A DNA stretch of 64,000 nt from NCBI RefSeq assembly GCF_040448675.1, contig NZ_CP159289.1:186001-250000 (forward strand). The letters run 5' to 3'. Below the pieces are notes generated by a model. That model made no database searches, was not told the origin of the DNA, and was given only the letters and a program-made list of their open reading frames with translations. The position numbers and the translations under genes were made by a program. Positions 25,769-33,856 of this stretch are shown here, in pieces. The number at the start of each line of letters is the position of its first letter. Within the stretch, counting starts at the first letter, position 1. This DNA comes from Dyadobacter sp. 676 (lineage in GTDB: Bacteria > Bacteroidota > Bacteroidia > Cytophagales > Spirosomataceae).

Positions 25769-26965
25769 TTAGAATTTGTAAATGAATGCGAGCCCGAAAG
25801 TTGTCTGGCTGTTTTTGGTCCACTCGCCGTCCGAATCCTGGAACTGCTGTGCTTCGCCACCGCTTTGTTTAGGATATGCGTCCAGGCGGAACTCGGGTTT
25901 GACCAGAATGTGTCCGTCCGCAAGATTGATATTACCTGTAAGGGTGACCGAATTAACTTTGGTACCTGTACCGGCAGGAGTCAGCAAACCACGCACACCG
26001 TTATCGTTGTTGAAATACTCGTAACGTGCACCAATTCCAAAGTTGTCGGTAATCGCCGTGTTGGCATACACTGCGAAACCACCCCAAGATTCGGTATCAA
26101 CCGGGCCACCTGCACCCTGATAGTCGCCCTTTTGTGAACCGTATGCGGCATTCAGCCCCAAGAGAAACTTTTCAGTTACCTGGAAGCTCGTCGTAATGTC
26201 GAACACCTGATAGAAGCCGTCGGGCTGCTTGCCGAGCGAATCGGTGTTGGCTTCGTTGCTTCCGATGTAGTTCAGGTAAACGTTCCAGTTTTCAACCGGT
26301 TTGAAGTACAACTGGCTGATGATCCCTTTTGCGCGGTTGTTGTCGCCCAACCCGTCGACATTGTTCACAACGCCCACCATCAACGAAGCCTTGTCGGAGA
26401 ATGCGTAGGTCGCTTTCAAACCTGCGTGGTAGAACGGACCGTTGTTGAACAGGTTGGACAACGAGTAGTTGAAGTTGGCCGGTGCGTCGATCACTTCGTA
26501 CCCGATATGCGTACCGAACTGTCCCGCCGTCATCGAGAACTTGTCGGTAAATTTGTATGTAAAGTATGCTTGCTTAATAGCCAGCGCCGTGCTGAACAAC
26601 GCGTTGCCGTAGTTACCCAGGTTCGCGTTGGGGCCAAAAGTCAGGTCAACCACCGCTTCTGACTTAGCATTGGTATAGGCTACCTTCGCCTGTACCAGCC
26701 CGAGCGAGAACTGTCCCGATTTCTGATCGAACACCCGTGCATTGCTGGCACCCATATTGGAGCGGGATGCGGGTTTATTGAAATTAGCCATATAATAGGA
26801 ATCCAGGTATCCCGAGAAAGCGAATGCTCCTTTTGCCTCCTCTTCATCCTTTGCTTCCGTTACCACCGCAGTATCCGCCTTCACAGCCTTTTTGTCTTCT
26901 TCCGCCTTCGCAAAACCCAAAAAAGGAATCGTCAAAGATAATACTGTGCAATAGACTTTTTTCAT
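25769..26965 (-). CDS. Outer-membrane beta-barrel porin (OmpL/BBP2-like)
   Basis: 398-residue predicted outer-membrane protein. A signal peptide (MKKVYCTVLSLTIPFLGFAKA) is followed by a Lys/Glu/Ala-rich linker (AEEDKKAVKADTAVVTEAKDEEE), then alternating amphipathic strands from FAFSGYLDSYYMANF through to the terminal aromatic FGLAFIYKF, which is typical of a barrel closing strand. It resembles putative beta-barrel porin-2 proteins that often accompany amt genes in Bacteroidetes. A role in letting ammonium through the outer membrane is inferred from its position upstream of amt. Confidence 0.82.
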   Translation of the reverse strand: MKKVYCTVLSLTIPFLGFAKAEEDKKAVKADTAVVTEAKDEEEAKGAFAFSGYLDSYYMANFNKPASRSNMGASNARVFDQKSGQFSLGLVQAKVAYTNAKSEAVVDLTFGPNANLGNYGNALFSTALAIKQAYFTYKFTDKFSMTAGQFGTHIGYEVIDAPANFNYSLSNLFNNGPFYHAGLKATYAFSDKASLMVGVVNNVDGLGDNNRAKGIISQLYFKPVENWNVYLNYIGSNEANTDSLGKQPDGFYQVFDITTSFQVTEKFLLGLNAAYGSQKGDYQGAGGPVDTESWGGFAVYANTAITDNFGIGARYEYFNNDNGVRGLLTPAGTGTKVNSVTLTGNINLADGHILVKPEFRLDAYPKQSGGEAQQFQDSDGEWTKNSQTTFGLAFIYKF

Positions 26966-27260
26966 AATTATATTCTGTTTAAGTTAATATTACTCTCCGG
27001 CTGTATTACTGGATCAAATATTGTACTTAAATTATATTTTTCAAATAATGAAGCAGTATTTTATAGAAAAAAATCCAATTTTCTGATTTTTATCATGTTT
27101 TTTATCGTTTTTGAAACACAAAAACAGGAAAAACGCATTTTTTGACAAAAACTAAATATTCTGCACAACTGCTACAATACAGAATTTTCTTCAAAGAAAC
27201 CGGTTGTAATTTTTAAGAAATTTTATTATTATAATGCCATTTCCGGAGCCGAAAGGGCAC
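26966..27260. other. AT-rich intergenic region upstream of the porin
   Basis: About 295 bases, very AT-rich, with many A and T runs and no supported ORF. It should hold the promoter of the porin-amt pair (minus strand). An imperfect ATATTTG box is visible on the minus strand near 27015-27021, but no full consensus. Confidence 0.4.
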
Positions 27261-27286
27261 AAAAAAAGCCTGCTGGGAGCAGGCTT
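27261..27286 (-). terminator. Intrinsic terminator of the ferredoxin gene
   Basis: 9-bp stem AAGCCTGCT/AGCAGGCTT with a 3-base loop; seven T follow on the minus strand. It sits 24 bases after the ferredoxin stop. Confidence 0.85.
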
Positions 27287-27310
27287 CGCGTTTTTTATGT
27301 TCAGCAGGGT

Positions 27311-27658
27311 CTATTCACCGTGCATCCATGCCTTTTTGGCAAGTAAAGTCTCTTCTTCTTCCTCGTTGTCCGGGTCGGGCACGCAGCAGTCTACCGGGCA
27401 AACCGCAGCGCACTGGGGTTCCTCATGAAAACCAACGCATTCGGTACATTTATCTGAAACTATATAGTAAAACTCGTCTGAAACAGGGGCCTGTTTTTCT
27501 TTGCCACTTACGATGGTGCCATCACCGAAGTCCACTTCATCTAAACTCGTTCCATCCCCCCAAGTCCATTCCACACCTCCTTCATAAATTGCTGTATTAG
27601 GGCATTCTGGCTCACACGCCCCACAATTTATGCATTCATCGGTTATCATTATAGCCAT
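27311..27658 (-). CDS. 4Fe-4S dicluster ferredoxin
   Basis: 115-residue cytoplasmic electron carrier. Cysteine motifs [12 protein letters not shown] (residues 9-20) and [18 protein letters not shown] (about 74-91) supply two [4Fe-4S] clusters, with an insert of about 50 residues between them and an acidic tail ([12 protein letters not shown]). This layout matches the small YfhL-like ferredoxins common in Bacteroidetes. It has a full promoter at 27706-27735 and a terminator, so it is a single-gene unit divergent from the acyl-CoA reductase gene. Confidence 0.92.
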   Translation of the reverse strand: MAIMITDECINCGACEPECPNTAIYEGGVEWTWGDGTSLDEVDFGDGTIVSGKEKQAPVSDEFYYIVSDKCTECVGFHEEPQCAAVCPVDCCVPDPDNEEEEETLLAKKAWMHGE

Positions 27659-27705
27659 AGTCGCCGGATTGTTTATATTTGTTGCTATTCTTCTGTTTAG
27701 GGTAA

Positions 27706-27735
27706 CAAATATAACTATTTATAGTTTCCCAACAA
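27706..27735 (-). promoter_or_regulatory. Bacteroidetes-type promoter for the ferredoxin
   Basis: Minus strand: TTG (27733-27735), 19-base spacer, TATATTTG (27706-27713). Confidence 0.6.
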
Positions 27736-27787
27736 TCAGAAAAATAAAAAGGGCACTTGCCATTTAACTTTTTAGAGTCAGAGTAGA

Positions 27788-28814
27788 ATGATATCAAGAA
27801 TTCGGAGAATAAATGCATTCATCCGTCTCGGCCAGTTCATCGGCGACGCGGCAAACGAAGAAACGATCGCGGAGTGGGTAGCGGCGGCAAAAAGCAGGAA
27901 CAACTGGTTTACACCCGCCAATGTACGCTTGTCGCTCAATGCGATTGCCGAACAGTATTTAAATGAAGAAAAACTAAAAGAACTGGGCCGAAAGCTATCC
28001 CGAGCCTGCTCAATCGCGTAAAATTGGCGTGGTAATGGCCGGCAATATCCCGGCCGTAGGCTTTCACGACGCCCTGTCCGTGCTCGTAAGCGGCCATACG
28101 CTGCTTGCCAAACCCAGCTCCGACGACCCGCTGCTCATCCGCGCGTTGCTGGCCCGGCTGATCGAAATCGAGCCGGAATTCAAGGATTACATTCATTTTG
28201 TGGAAAGATTGAACGAGTCCGACGCCTATATTGCCACGGGAAGCGACAATACGGCCCGCTATTTCCACTACTATTTTGCCAAAAAGCCCAACATCATCCG
28301 TAAGAACCGGACGTCGGTCGCTGCGCTGACAGGCGATGAAACGCGTGATGAACTGCGCGCATTAGGTACCGATATCCTGCAATGTTTCGGCCTCGGCTGC
28401 CGCAACGTATCCAAAGTATTTGTCCCGTCCGGATATGACTTTACCGGGTTTTACCAGGCAATCGAAGACATGGCCGACGACTACGTCCACCATCACAAGT
28501 ATTTCAACAATTACGAGTACAACAAATCCATTTACCTCGTAAACCGCGTGGCACATTCGGACAACGGCTTTTTGCTCGCAACCGAGAGCGAAGCGCTGGT
28601 GTCGCCGATCAGCGTGCTGCATTACCAGCCTTATGACTCGCTAGAAGAACTGAAAGGATCGATCGGCCAATCGGAAGAGAAGATCCAATGCGTGGTTGCT
28701 AAACCGGAACTGCATCTGGCCGGCTCCCTGCCTTTCGGCGCCGCCCAGTCACCCGGCCTTTCCGACTACGCCGACGGCATCGACACCATGACTTTCCTCT
28801 CCTCGATAGACTAG
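27788..28814 (+). CDS. LuxC-like acyl-CoA reductase, with a +1 frameshift
   Basis: Protein of the LuxC/acyl-CoA reductase family, which reduces acyl-CoA to aldehyde with NADPH. Frame 1 (27788-28021) gives INAFIRLGQFIGDAANEE and ANVRLSLNAIAEQYLNEEK; frame 2 resumes with KIGVVMAGNIPAVGFHDAL, the nucleotide-binding LLAKPSSDDPL, and CFGLGCRNVSKVFVP, which contains the candidate catalytic cysteine. The break lies in GAACTGGGCCG (27980-27990); dropping one base gives ESYPEPAQSRKIGVV and 341 residues. No luxD or luxE gene is near. In Bacteroidetes the role of these proteins is unclear. The 3' end overlaps the convergent esterase by 66 bases. Confidence 0.88.
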
Positions 28815-29630
28815 GCCTTCCCTGCCCTTCCCGATGGCCCATTCGAGGAAATCGGGAAGGGCTTTTGCCCACGTCTCGGGATTATGCGTTCCTTCTTTCA
28901 CTTCCAGGTACCGGATATCCCGCCCCCAGGCATATCCTTTCCGTTCCAGTTCGGCAATGCATTCGAGTGTATCCTGGACAGAATCGATCACACCGTCGCT
29001 ATCACGGTCGTCGTCCTCGTCCCGGGTACCGCACTGAAACCAGAATCGCAGCGGAGCCGTCCGCCCCGCGTTCCGGATTTGCCGGTGCATAATGCGATCC
29101 GTTTCGGCATAACCCTCTTCGAGCCCCTTCTGCCGCCACCACAGCGAACCCGAGAAGACACCCGCCTGGGCGAATATCTCCGGATGGTTCCAGACGGCGT
29201 CGAGCGCCATCAGGCCTCCCAACGAACAGCCGGCGTAGGCAACACCGGCTGTGACGGTATTATAATGCCCCGTCAGGTAAGGGAGTAATTCCTTTAATAT
29301 AAATGAAGTCGTACACCCCGCCCTGTCGCCCCGGCCCGCATAGTCGGGCTGGCACGCGGTCCCGTACTCGTATATGCGCGCCTCGCCCGCATGTATGCCC
29401 GCGATCACGCACGGGGCGATCTTCTCCTCGGACTGCAAAGCCGCGGCGGTTTCCACCATGCGCAATGCCTCAAAATCCTGCCCGTCGTTGAAAAGCACCA
29501 GCGGATAAGTTACGGTCCGATCAAAACCGGCCGGCGGCAATACGGTCACAGTCACTTCCCGGCTCAGGAATGCGGATGGTAAAAGCACGTTTTCGGGTGA
29601 GATTTTAGGGAAAGAAGCGCCTGATTTCAC
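28749..29630 (-). CDS. Putative esterase (enterochelin-esterase-like alpha/beta hydrolase)
   Basis: Alpha/beta-hydrolase of the Fes/putative-esterase family. The nucleophile elbow is AGCSLGGLMALDAVW, with VTYPLVLFNDGQDFEALRMV near the N-terminus and EVKEGTHNPETWAKALPDFLEW with the likely catalytic His. I prefer the GTG at 29630 (293 residues): it follows a TAACTTTC promoter-like box, while the longer frame uses a TTG at 29717. The 3' end overlaps the acyl-CoA reductase gene by 66 bases convergently, which is unusual and could reflect a nearby indel. No signal peptide is evident. Substrate unknown. Confidence 0.8.
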   Translation of the reverse strand: MKSGASFPKISPENVLLPSAFLSREVTVTVLPPAGFDRTVTYPLVLFNDGQDFEALRMVETAAALQSEEKIAPCVIAGIHAGEARIYEYGTACQPDYAGRGDRAGCTTSFILKELLPYLTGHYNTVTAGVAYAGCSLGGLMALDAVWNHPEIFAQAGVFSGSLWWRQKGLEEGYAETDRIMHRQIRNAGRTAPLRFWFQCGTRDEDDDRDSDGVIDSVQDTLECIAELERKGYAWGRDIRYLEVKEGTHNPETWAKALPDFLEWAIGKGREGLVYRGEESHGVDAVGVVGKAG

Positions 29631-29734
29631 TGCAAATACACGAACTATGGATGGAAATAAAACCCGAAAGTTAATAATTTGCTTCCTATGATTTGTTTTG
29701 TATATTTCATTTATCAACTATAAACCGTCTCTGT

Positions 29735-30448
29735 TTGGAAGAGAAGTACATTAAATACTATTCTCATCATATCGACAAAGATGTGGAGATGCTTGTTTTC
29801 GGCAACTGGGGCTACCCGATTCTTCTCTTTCCAACCACGCTGGGGCGGTACTACCAGGCGAAGGATATGGGGCTGGTCGAATCGGTGCGATGGCTGGTGG
29901 AATCGGGCAGGTATAAACTATATTTTGTGGACACTATCGATGCCGATTCGTGGTACGGCAAGCACCTCGCCCCGGAGCACCGCGTGTTGAACCACATTCA
30001 ATACGATAGATTTCTAAAAAACGAGCTGGTACCCTACATCAGAAATGAATGCAATGTAGGCAAGATCGGCGTCGCAGGTTGCAGTTTCGGCGGTTTCCAC
30101 GCCGCTAACTTCGCCTTCCGCCATCCCGATATGGTCGCTTACCTGATCAGCATGAGCGGGATCTTCGACATCCGCGGCTTTATGGACGACTTTTACGACG
30201 ACGCGGTTTATTTCAATAATCCTGTCGACTTTATGCCCAACGAACAAGGCTGGCGCTTCGGCCACATGAAGATCGTGCTCGGGACTTCCGACTGGGATAT
30301 TTGCCTGGATAGTAACATCCGGATGTCGAACATTCTCAACAACAACGGCATCGAACACTGGCTCGACATCCGTGGCTGGGAAAAGCACGACTGGCCGCTC
30401 TGGAACAAGATGTTTCCCGATTACCTGTCGCGCATTGTTTTGCAATAA
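29735..30448 (+). CDS. Esterase-family alpha/beta hydrolase, probable TTG start
   Basis: 237-residue cytoplasmic hydrolase of the esterase D/putative esterase family. It reads EEKYIKYYSHHIDKDVEMLV, GNWGYPILLFPTTLGRYY, nucleophile elbow GVAGCSFGGFHAANFAF, and WEKHDWPLWNKMFPDYL with the likely catalytic His. No ATG lies before residue 18 of the homologous region; the TTG at 29735 gives the best N-terminus. It is the first gene of the plus-strand ligase cluster, 26 bases ahead of the ATP-grasp gene. It may hydrolyse or release a product of that pathway; this is inference from position. Confidence 0.85.
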   Translation: MEEKYIKYYSHHIDKDVEMLVFGNWGYPILLFPTTLGRYYQAKDMGLVESVRWLVESGRYKLYFVDTIDADSWYGKHLAPEHRVLNHIQYDRFLKNELVPYIRNECNVGKIGVAGCSFGGFHAANFAFRHPDMVAYLISMSGIFDIRGFMDDFYDDAVYFNNPVDFMPNEQGWRFGHMKIVLGTSDWDICLDSNIRMSNILNNNGIEHWLDIRGWEKHDWPLWNKMFPDYLSRIVLQ

Positions 30449-30474
30449 TCAAAAACACAACTCAAAACCTGAAT

Positions 30475-31761
30475 ATGAAAAAGATTGGAATTTTGTTTGG
30501 AATGGAAAACACCTTCCCGAACGCATTTATCGAAAGGGTCAACAGCAAAGGTGAGGACGGCATTATCGCAGAAGCCGTTACCATCGATAAAGTGATACAA
30601 GCCGCACCGAATGAATATGCCGTAATTATCGACCGCATTTCGCAGGACGTGCCGTTTTACCGGTCTTATCTGAAAAATGCCGCGCTTACCGGCACCGCCG
30701 TGATCAACAATCCGTTCTGGTGGAGTGCCGACGAGAAGTTCTTTAATAATGCATTGGCGGAAAAGCTGGGCATACCGGTGCCCAGGACCGCGCTGCTTCC
30801 CTCAAAACAACGCCCTACCAACACCTCCGAGACCTCATTCCGCAACCTCGCATTCCCCATGGCGTGGGAAGAGATATTTCAATATGTAGGCTTTCCCGCG
30901 TACATGAAACCACACGACGGCGGCGGCTGGAAGAGCGTTTACCGCGTTGTGAACCCGCAGGATATGTGGATCAAACACGAGGAAACGGGCCAGCTGGTGA
31001 TGATGTTGCAGGAAGAAATCGTATTCGACGACTATGTGCGCTGCTATTGTATTGGCCAGAAAGATGTGCTGGTAATGCCTTACGAACCGCGCAATCCGCA
31101 CCATTTACGCTACGCCGCCGACTTGAAAGTGCAGGGTGAGGAACGTGAAAAGCTGCTTGAAACTATTAAAGATTATACATTGAAACTCAATATCGCATTG
31201 GGTTACGACTTCAATACCGTCGAATTCGCCGTACGCGGCGGCATCCCGTACGCGATCGATTTCTGCAACCCTGCGCCCGACGCGGACATTTACTCCGTAG
31301 GCCCCGATAATTTCGAATGGGTAGTGGAAGCTGCGGCCAATATGGCTATCGAAAGGGCGAAAAAACAGGCTCCGGGCCAAATTAACCTTACCTGGGGAAC
31401 ATTTATGAACCAGGCGGTGAATGGTATTCCGGCAGCCGTCGCGACGGCTGCCGGGCCAGTGGAACCGGCAAAAACCAAAGCTCCGGCGAAAACAGCGGAA
31501 GAAGCGCCTGCTGCCACAAAGGCTCCGGCCAAAAGCGCCGCGCCTGCCAAAGCACCGAAAGCTGCGCCGGCAAAGCCCGTAAAAGAAGCGGCACCCTCCG
31601 CCACGGAAGTGAAAGTAAAAGCCGTGACTCCGAAAAAAACGGCCAAATCCCTGGGCGCCATCGCGACCGAGCCTATCGCCGAGGCGGAACCCAAAGTCCC
31701 GACCAATCGAGCGGCCGTTACCAAAGCACCCGCTAAAAATTCCAAATTGAAGAAATCCTGA
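30475..31761 (+). CDS. ATP-grasp ligase with histone-H1-like C-terminal tail
   Basis: 428-residue protein. Residues 1-315 look like an ATP-grasp carboxylate-amine ligase: MKKIGILFGMENTFPNAFI, a glycine-rich ATP loop KPHDGGGW (Lys145-Trp152), and metal ligands in FNTVEFAV (Glu250) and YAIDFCNP (Asp262, Asn265). From about residue 318 the sequence is low-complexity, rich in Ala, Pro and Lys with repeated KAPAK/APAK units and ending KLKKS, like a histone-H1 tail. The ligase would activate an acid as acyl phosphate and join it to an amine. A carboxylate-amine ligase gene follows 28 bases later. The substrates and the role of the tail are unknown. Confidence 0.85.
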   Translation: MKKIGILFGMENTFPNAFIERVNSKGEDGIIAEAVTIDKVIQAAPNEYAVIIDRISQDVPFYRSYLKNAALTGTAVINNPFWWSADEKFFNNALAEKLGIPVPRTALLPSKQRPTNTSETSFRNLAFPMAWEEIFQYVGFPAYMKPHDGGGWKSVYRVVNPQDMWIKHEETGQLVMMLQEEIVFDDYVRCYCIGQKDVLVMPYEPRNPHHLRYAADLKVQGEEREKLLETIKDYTLKLNIALGYDFNTVEFAVRGGIPYAIDFCNPAPDADIYSVGPDNFEWVVEAAANMAIERAKKQAPGQINLTWGTFMNQAVNGIPAAVATAAGPVEPAKTKAPAKTAEEAPAATKAPAKSAAPAKAPKAAPAKPVKEAAPSATEVKVKAVTPKKTAKSLGAIATEPIAEAEPKVPTNRAAVTKAPAKNSKLKKS

Positions 31762-31789
31762 CGAACTAAAATTCAGCCGCTTTTACATT

Positions 31790-32890
31790 ATGGCAACATT
31801 CACACTAGGAATTGAAGAGGAATTTCAAACCATCGACCCGGTTACCCGCAACCTGCGGTCGCATATGTCAAAGTTGGTTGAAGACGGAAGAATAACTTTA
31901 AAGGAGCGTGTAAAAGCGGAAATGCACCAGGCGGTGGTGGAAGTCGGGACCAATATCTGCCATAATATCCGGGAAGCGCGGGAGGAAGTCACCTATCTGC
32001 GCAAAATGATCCTGGACCTGGCCGAAAAGCAGGACCTGCAAGTAGCTGCCGCCGGCACTCACCCTTTCGCCGACTGGGTGGACCAGCTCATTACCGACGA
32101 CCCGCGGTACGACCGGATCATCGACGAGATGCGCGACGTCGCCCGTGGGAACCTCATATTCGGACTCCACGTGCATGTGGGGATCGAAAGCAGGAACGAA
32201 GGCATTCAAATCATGAATGCAGTACGGTACTTTCTCCCGCATATTTATGCCTTGTCGACCAACTCGCCGTTCTGGTGCGGGCGCAATACGGGTTTCAAGT
32301 CGTACCGCTCCAAGGTTTTCGATAAGTTTCCCAGGACCGGCATACCCGACTTCTTTTCGAGCGCGGCCGAGTACGACGAGTATGTTGCATTGCTGGTCAG
32401 GACAAACTGCATCGATAATGGCAAGAAAATCTGGTGGGACATTCGTGTGCACCCGTTTTTCAACACCATCGAGTTCCGCATGTGCGACGTGCCCATGCGT
32501 ACGGACGAGACCATATGCCTGGCCGCGATCATGCAGGCGCTCGTGGCGAAAATCCATAAGCTGCACAGCAAGAATCTGAGTTTTCGCCCGTACCGGCGAA
32601 TGCTGATCAACGAGAACAAATGGCGTGCGGCGCGGTATGGCATCCATAGCAAGCTCATCGATTTTGGAAAGCAGGAGGAAGTGGAATATAAAATCCTGAT
32701 CCGCGAGTTACTTGAATTCATCGACGACGTGGTGGACGAGCTGGACAGCCGCAAAGAGATCGAATACATTCACCAGATTCTCGAAATGGGCACCGGCGCC
32801 GATCGCCAGCTAGCCGTTTTTGAAAAAACCGGCAGTTTGAGCGCGGTAGTAGATTATATTGTTTCAGAAACCAAAATCGGAATTTGTTAA
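31790..32890 (+). CDS. Carboxylate-amine ligase (GCS2/YbdK family)
   Basis: 366-residue protein of the glutamate-cysteine-ligase 2 (YbdK) family, a glutamine-synthetase-like fold. It begins ATFTLGIEEEFQTIDP (metal-binding Glu cluster), continues EMHQAVVEVGTNIC, GTHPFADW, FGLHVHVGIE, and has WWDIRVHPFFNTIEFRMCDVP toward the end, all family landmarks. Members join a carboxylate and an amine with ATP; outside a few gamma-glutamylcysteine ligases the substrates are unknown. It sits 28 bases after the ATP-grasp gene and 122 before the amidotransferase. Confidence 0.92.
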   Translation: MATFTLGIEEEFQTIDPVTRNLRSHMSKLVEDGRITLKERVKAEMHQAVVEVGTNICHNIREAREEVTYLRKMILDLAEKQDLQVAAAGTHPFADWVDQLITDDPRYDRIIDEMRDVARGNLIFGLHVHVGIESRNEGIQIMNAVRYFLPHIYALSTNSPFWCGRNTGFKSYRSKVFDKFPRTGIPDFFSSAAEYDEYVALLVRTNCIDNGKKIWWDIRVHPFFNTIEFRMCDVPMRTDETICLAAIMQALVAKIHKLHSKNLSFRPYRRMLINENKWRAARYGIHSKLIDFGKQEEVEYKILIRELLEFIDDVVDELDSRKEIEYIHQILEMGTGADRQLAVFEKTGSLSAVVDYIVSETKIGIC

Positions 32891-32975
32891 GAATTAAATC
32901 AAACTTTTAATCCGAAACCCGAACTAATCAGGAACACATTTGTTAAAAATAGGTTACCCGATTTTATCACTTAAA

Positions 32976-33002
32976 GGCCGGTTTTGCTGACACCAACCGG
33001 CC
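32976..33002 (+). promoter_or_regulatory. Hairpin just before the amidotransferase start codon
   Basis: 8-bp perfect stem GGCCGGTT/AACCGGCC with an 11-base loop, ending 10 bases before the ATG at 33013. No T run follows, so it is not a typical terminator; it could control translation or protect the transcript end. Confidence 0.5.
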
Positions 33003-33012
33003 ACAGACCGAA

Positions 33013-33856
33013 ATGACCACTAATGACAGACATTTCCGGATTGCGATCCTGGACATGTACAACGGCCATCCCAACGAGGGAATGCGATGTATTAAAAAGA
33101 TCATCGCCGCATTCGGAGTGCAGGAAGGCGTGCCGGTTGAATTCACTGTTTTTGATGTAAGACAAAAGCTCGAAGTGCCCGGAATGGACTTTGACGCATA
33201 CATTTCTACGGGCGGTCCGGGCAACCCGGCGCCTGTCGGCGAGGCATGGGAGAAAAAGTTCTTTGGGTTTCTGGATAAAATACTGGTTTACAATGCAAAA
33301 CGGCAGAACCGCATCAAAAAGCATTTGTTCCTGATTTGTCATTCGTTTCAAATGGCCTGCGTCCACTGGGAACTGGCCGCGGTGAGCAAGCGGCGCAAAA
33401 CTTCTTTCGGCACATTTCCGGTTCATAAAACGTCGGCCGGGCGCAAAGAGCCGTTGCTGAATGCATTGAACGACCCATTCTGGATTGTCGATTCGCGCGA
33501 TTTCCAGGTTACCCAGCCCAGTCAGTTTGCATTCGATGCCATGGGCGCGAAGCTGCTTTGTCTGGAAAAAATCCGTCCACATGTACCGCTGGAACGCGCC
33601 GTGATGGCAATCCGCTTTTCAAATGAAATTGTGGGCACGCAATTTCACCCCGAGGCCGACGCAGAGGGAATGCTGCGCTACTTTTTAAAAGAAGACAAAA
33701 AAGGAAGCCATTATCAAAGCGCACGGCGAGGAAAAATACAACGATATGATCGCGAACCTGAACGACCCGGACAAGATTTCGATGACCGAAGCCGTCGTGA
33801 TACCGACATTTCTGAAAAACGCGTTCAATAAAACGTTCCAGCCAGCCTATGCATAA
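33013..33856 (+). CDS. Type-1 glutamine amidotransferase, with a +1 frameshift
   Basis: Class-I glutamine amidotransferase of the GMP-synthase-like group. It has AYISTGGPGNP (oxyanion region), nucleophile Cys109 in LFLICHSFQMAC, and VGTQFHPEAD with His212 and Glu214, so the catalytic triad is complete. After LRYFLKEDKK the frame shifts in a run of six A (33697-33702). With five A it continues EAIIKAHGEEKYNDMIANL and ends NKTFQPAYA at 33856, 280 residues in all, overlapping the next ATG by 8 bases. As sequenced it ends at 33831 with a scrambled tail. It probably delivers ammonia from glutamine to a neighbouring ligase. Confidence 0.87.
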
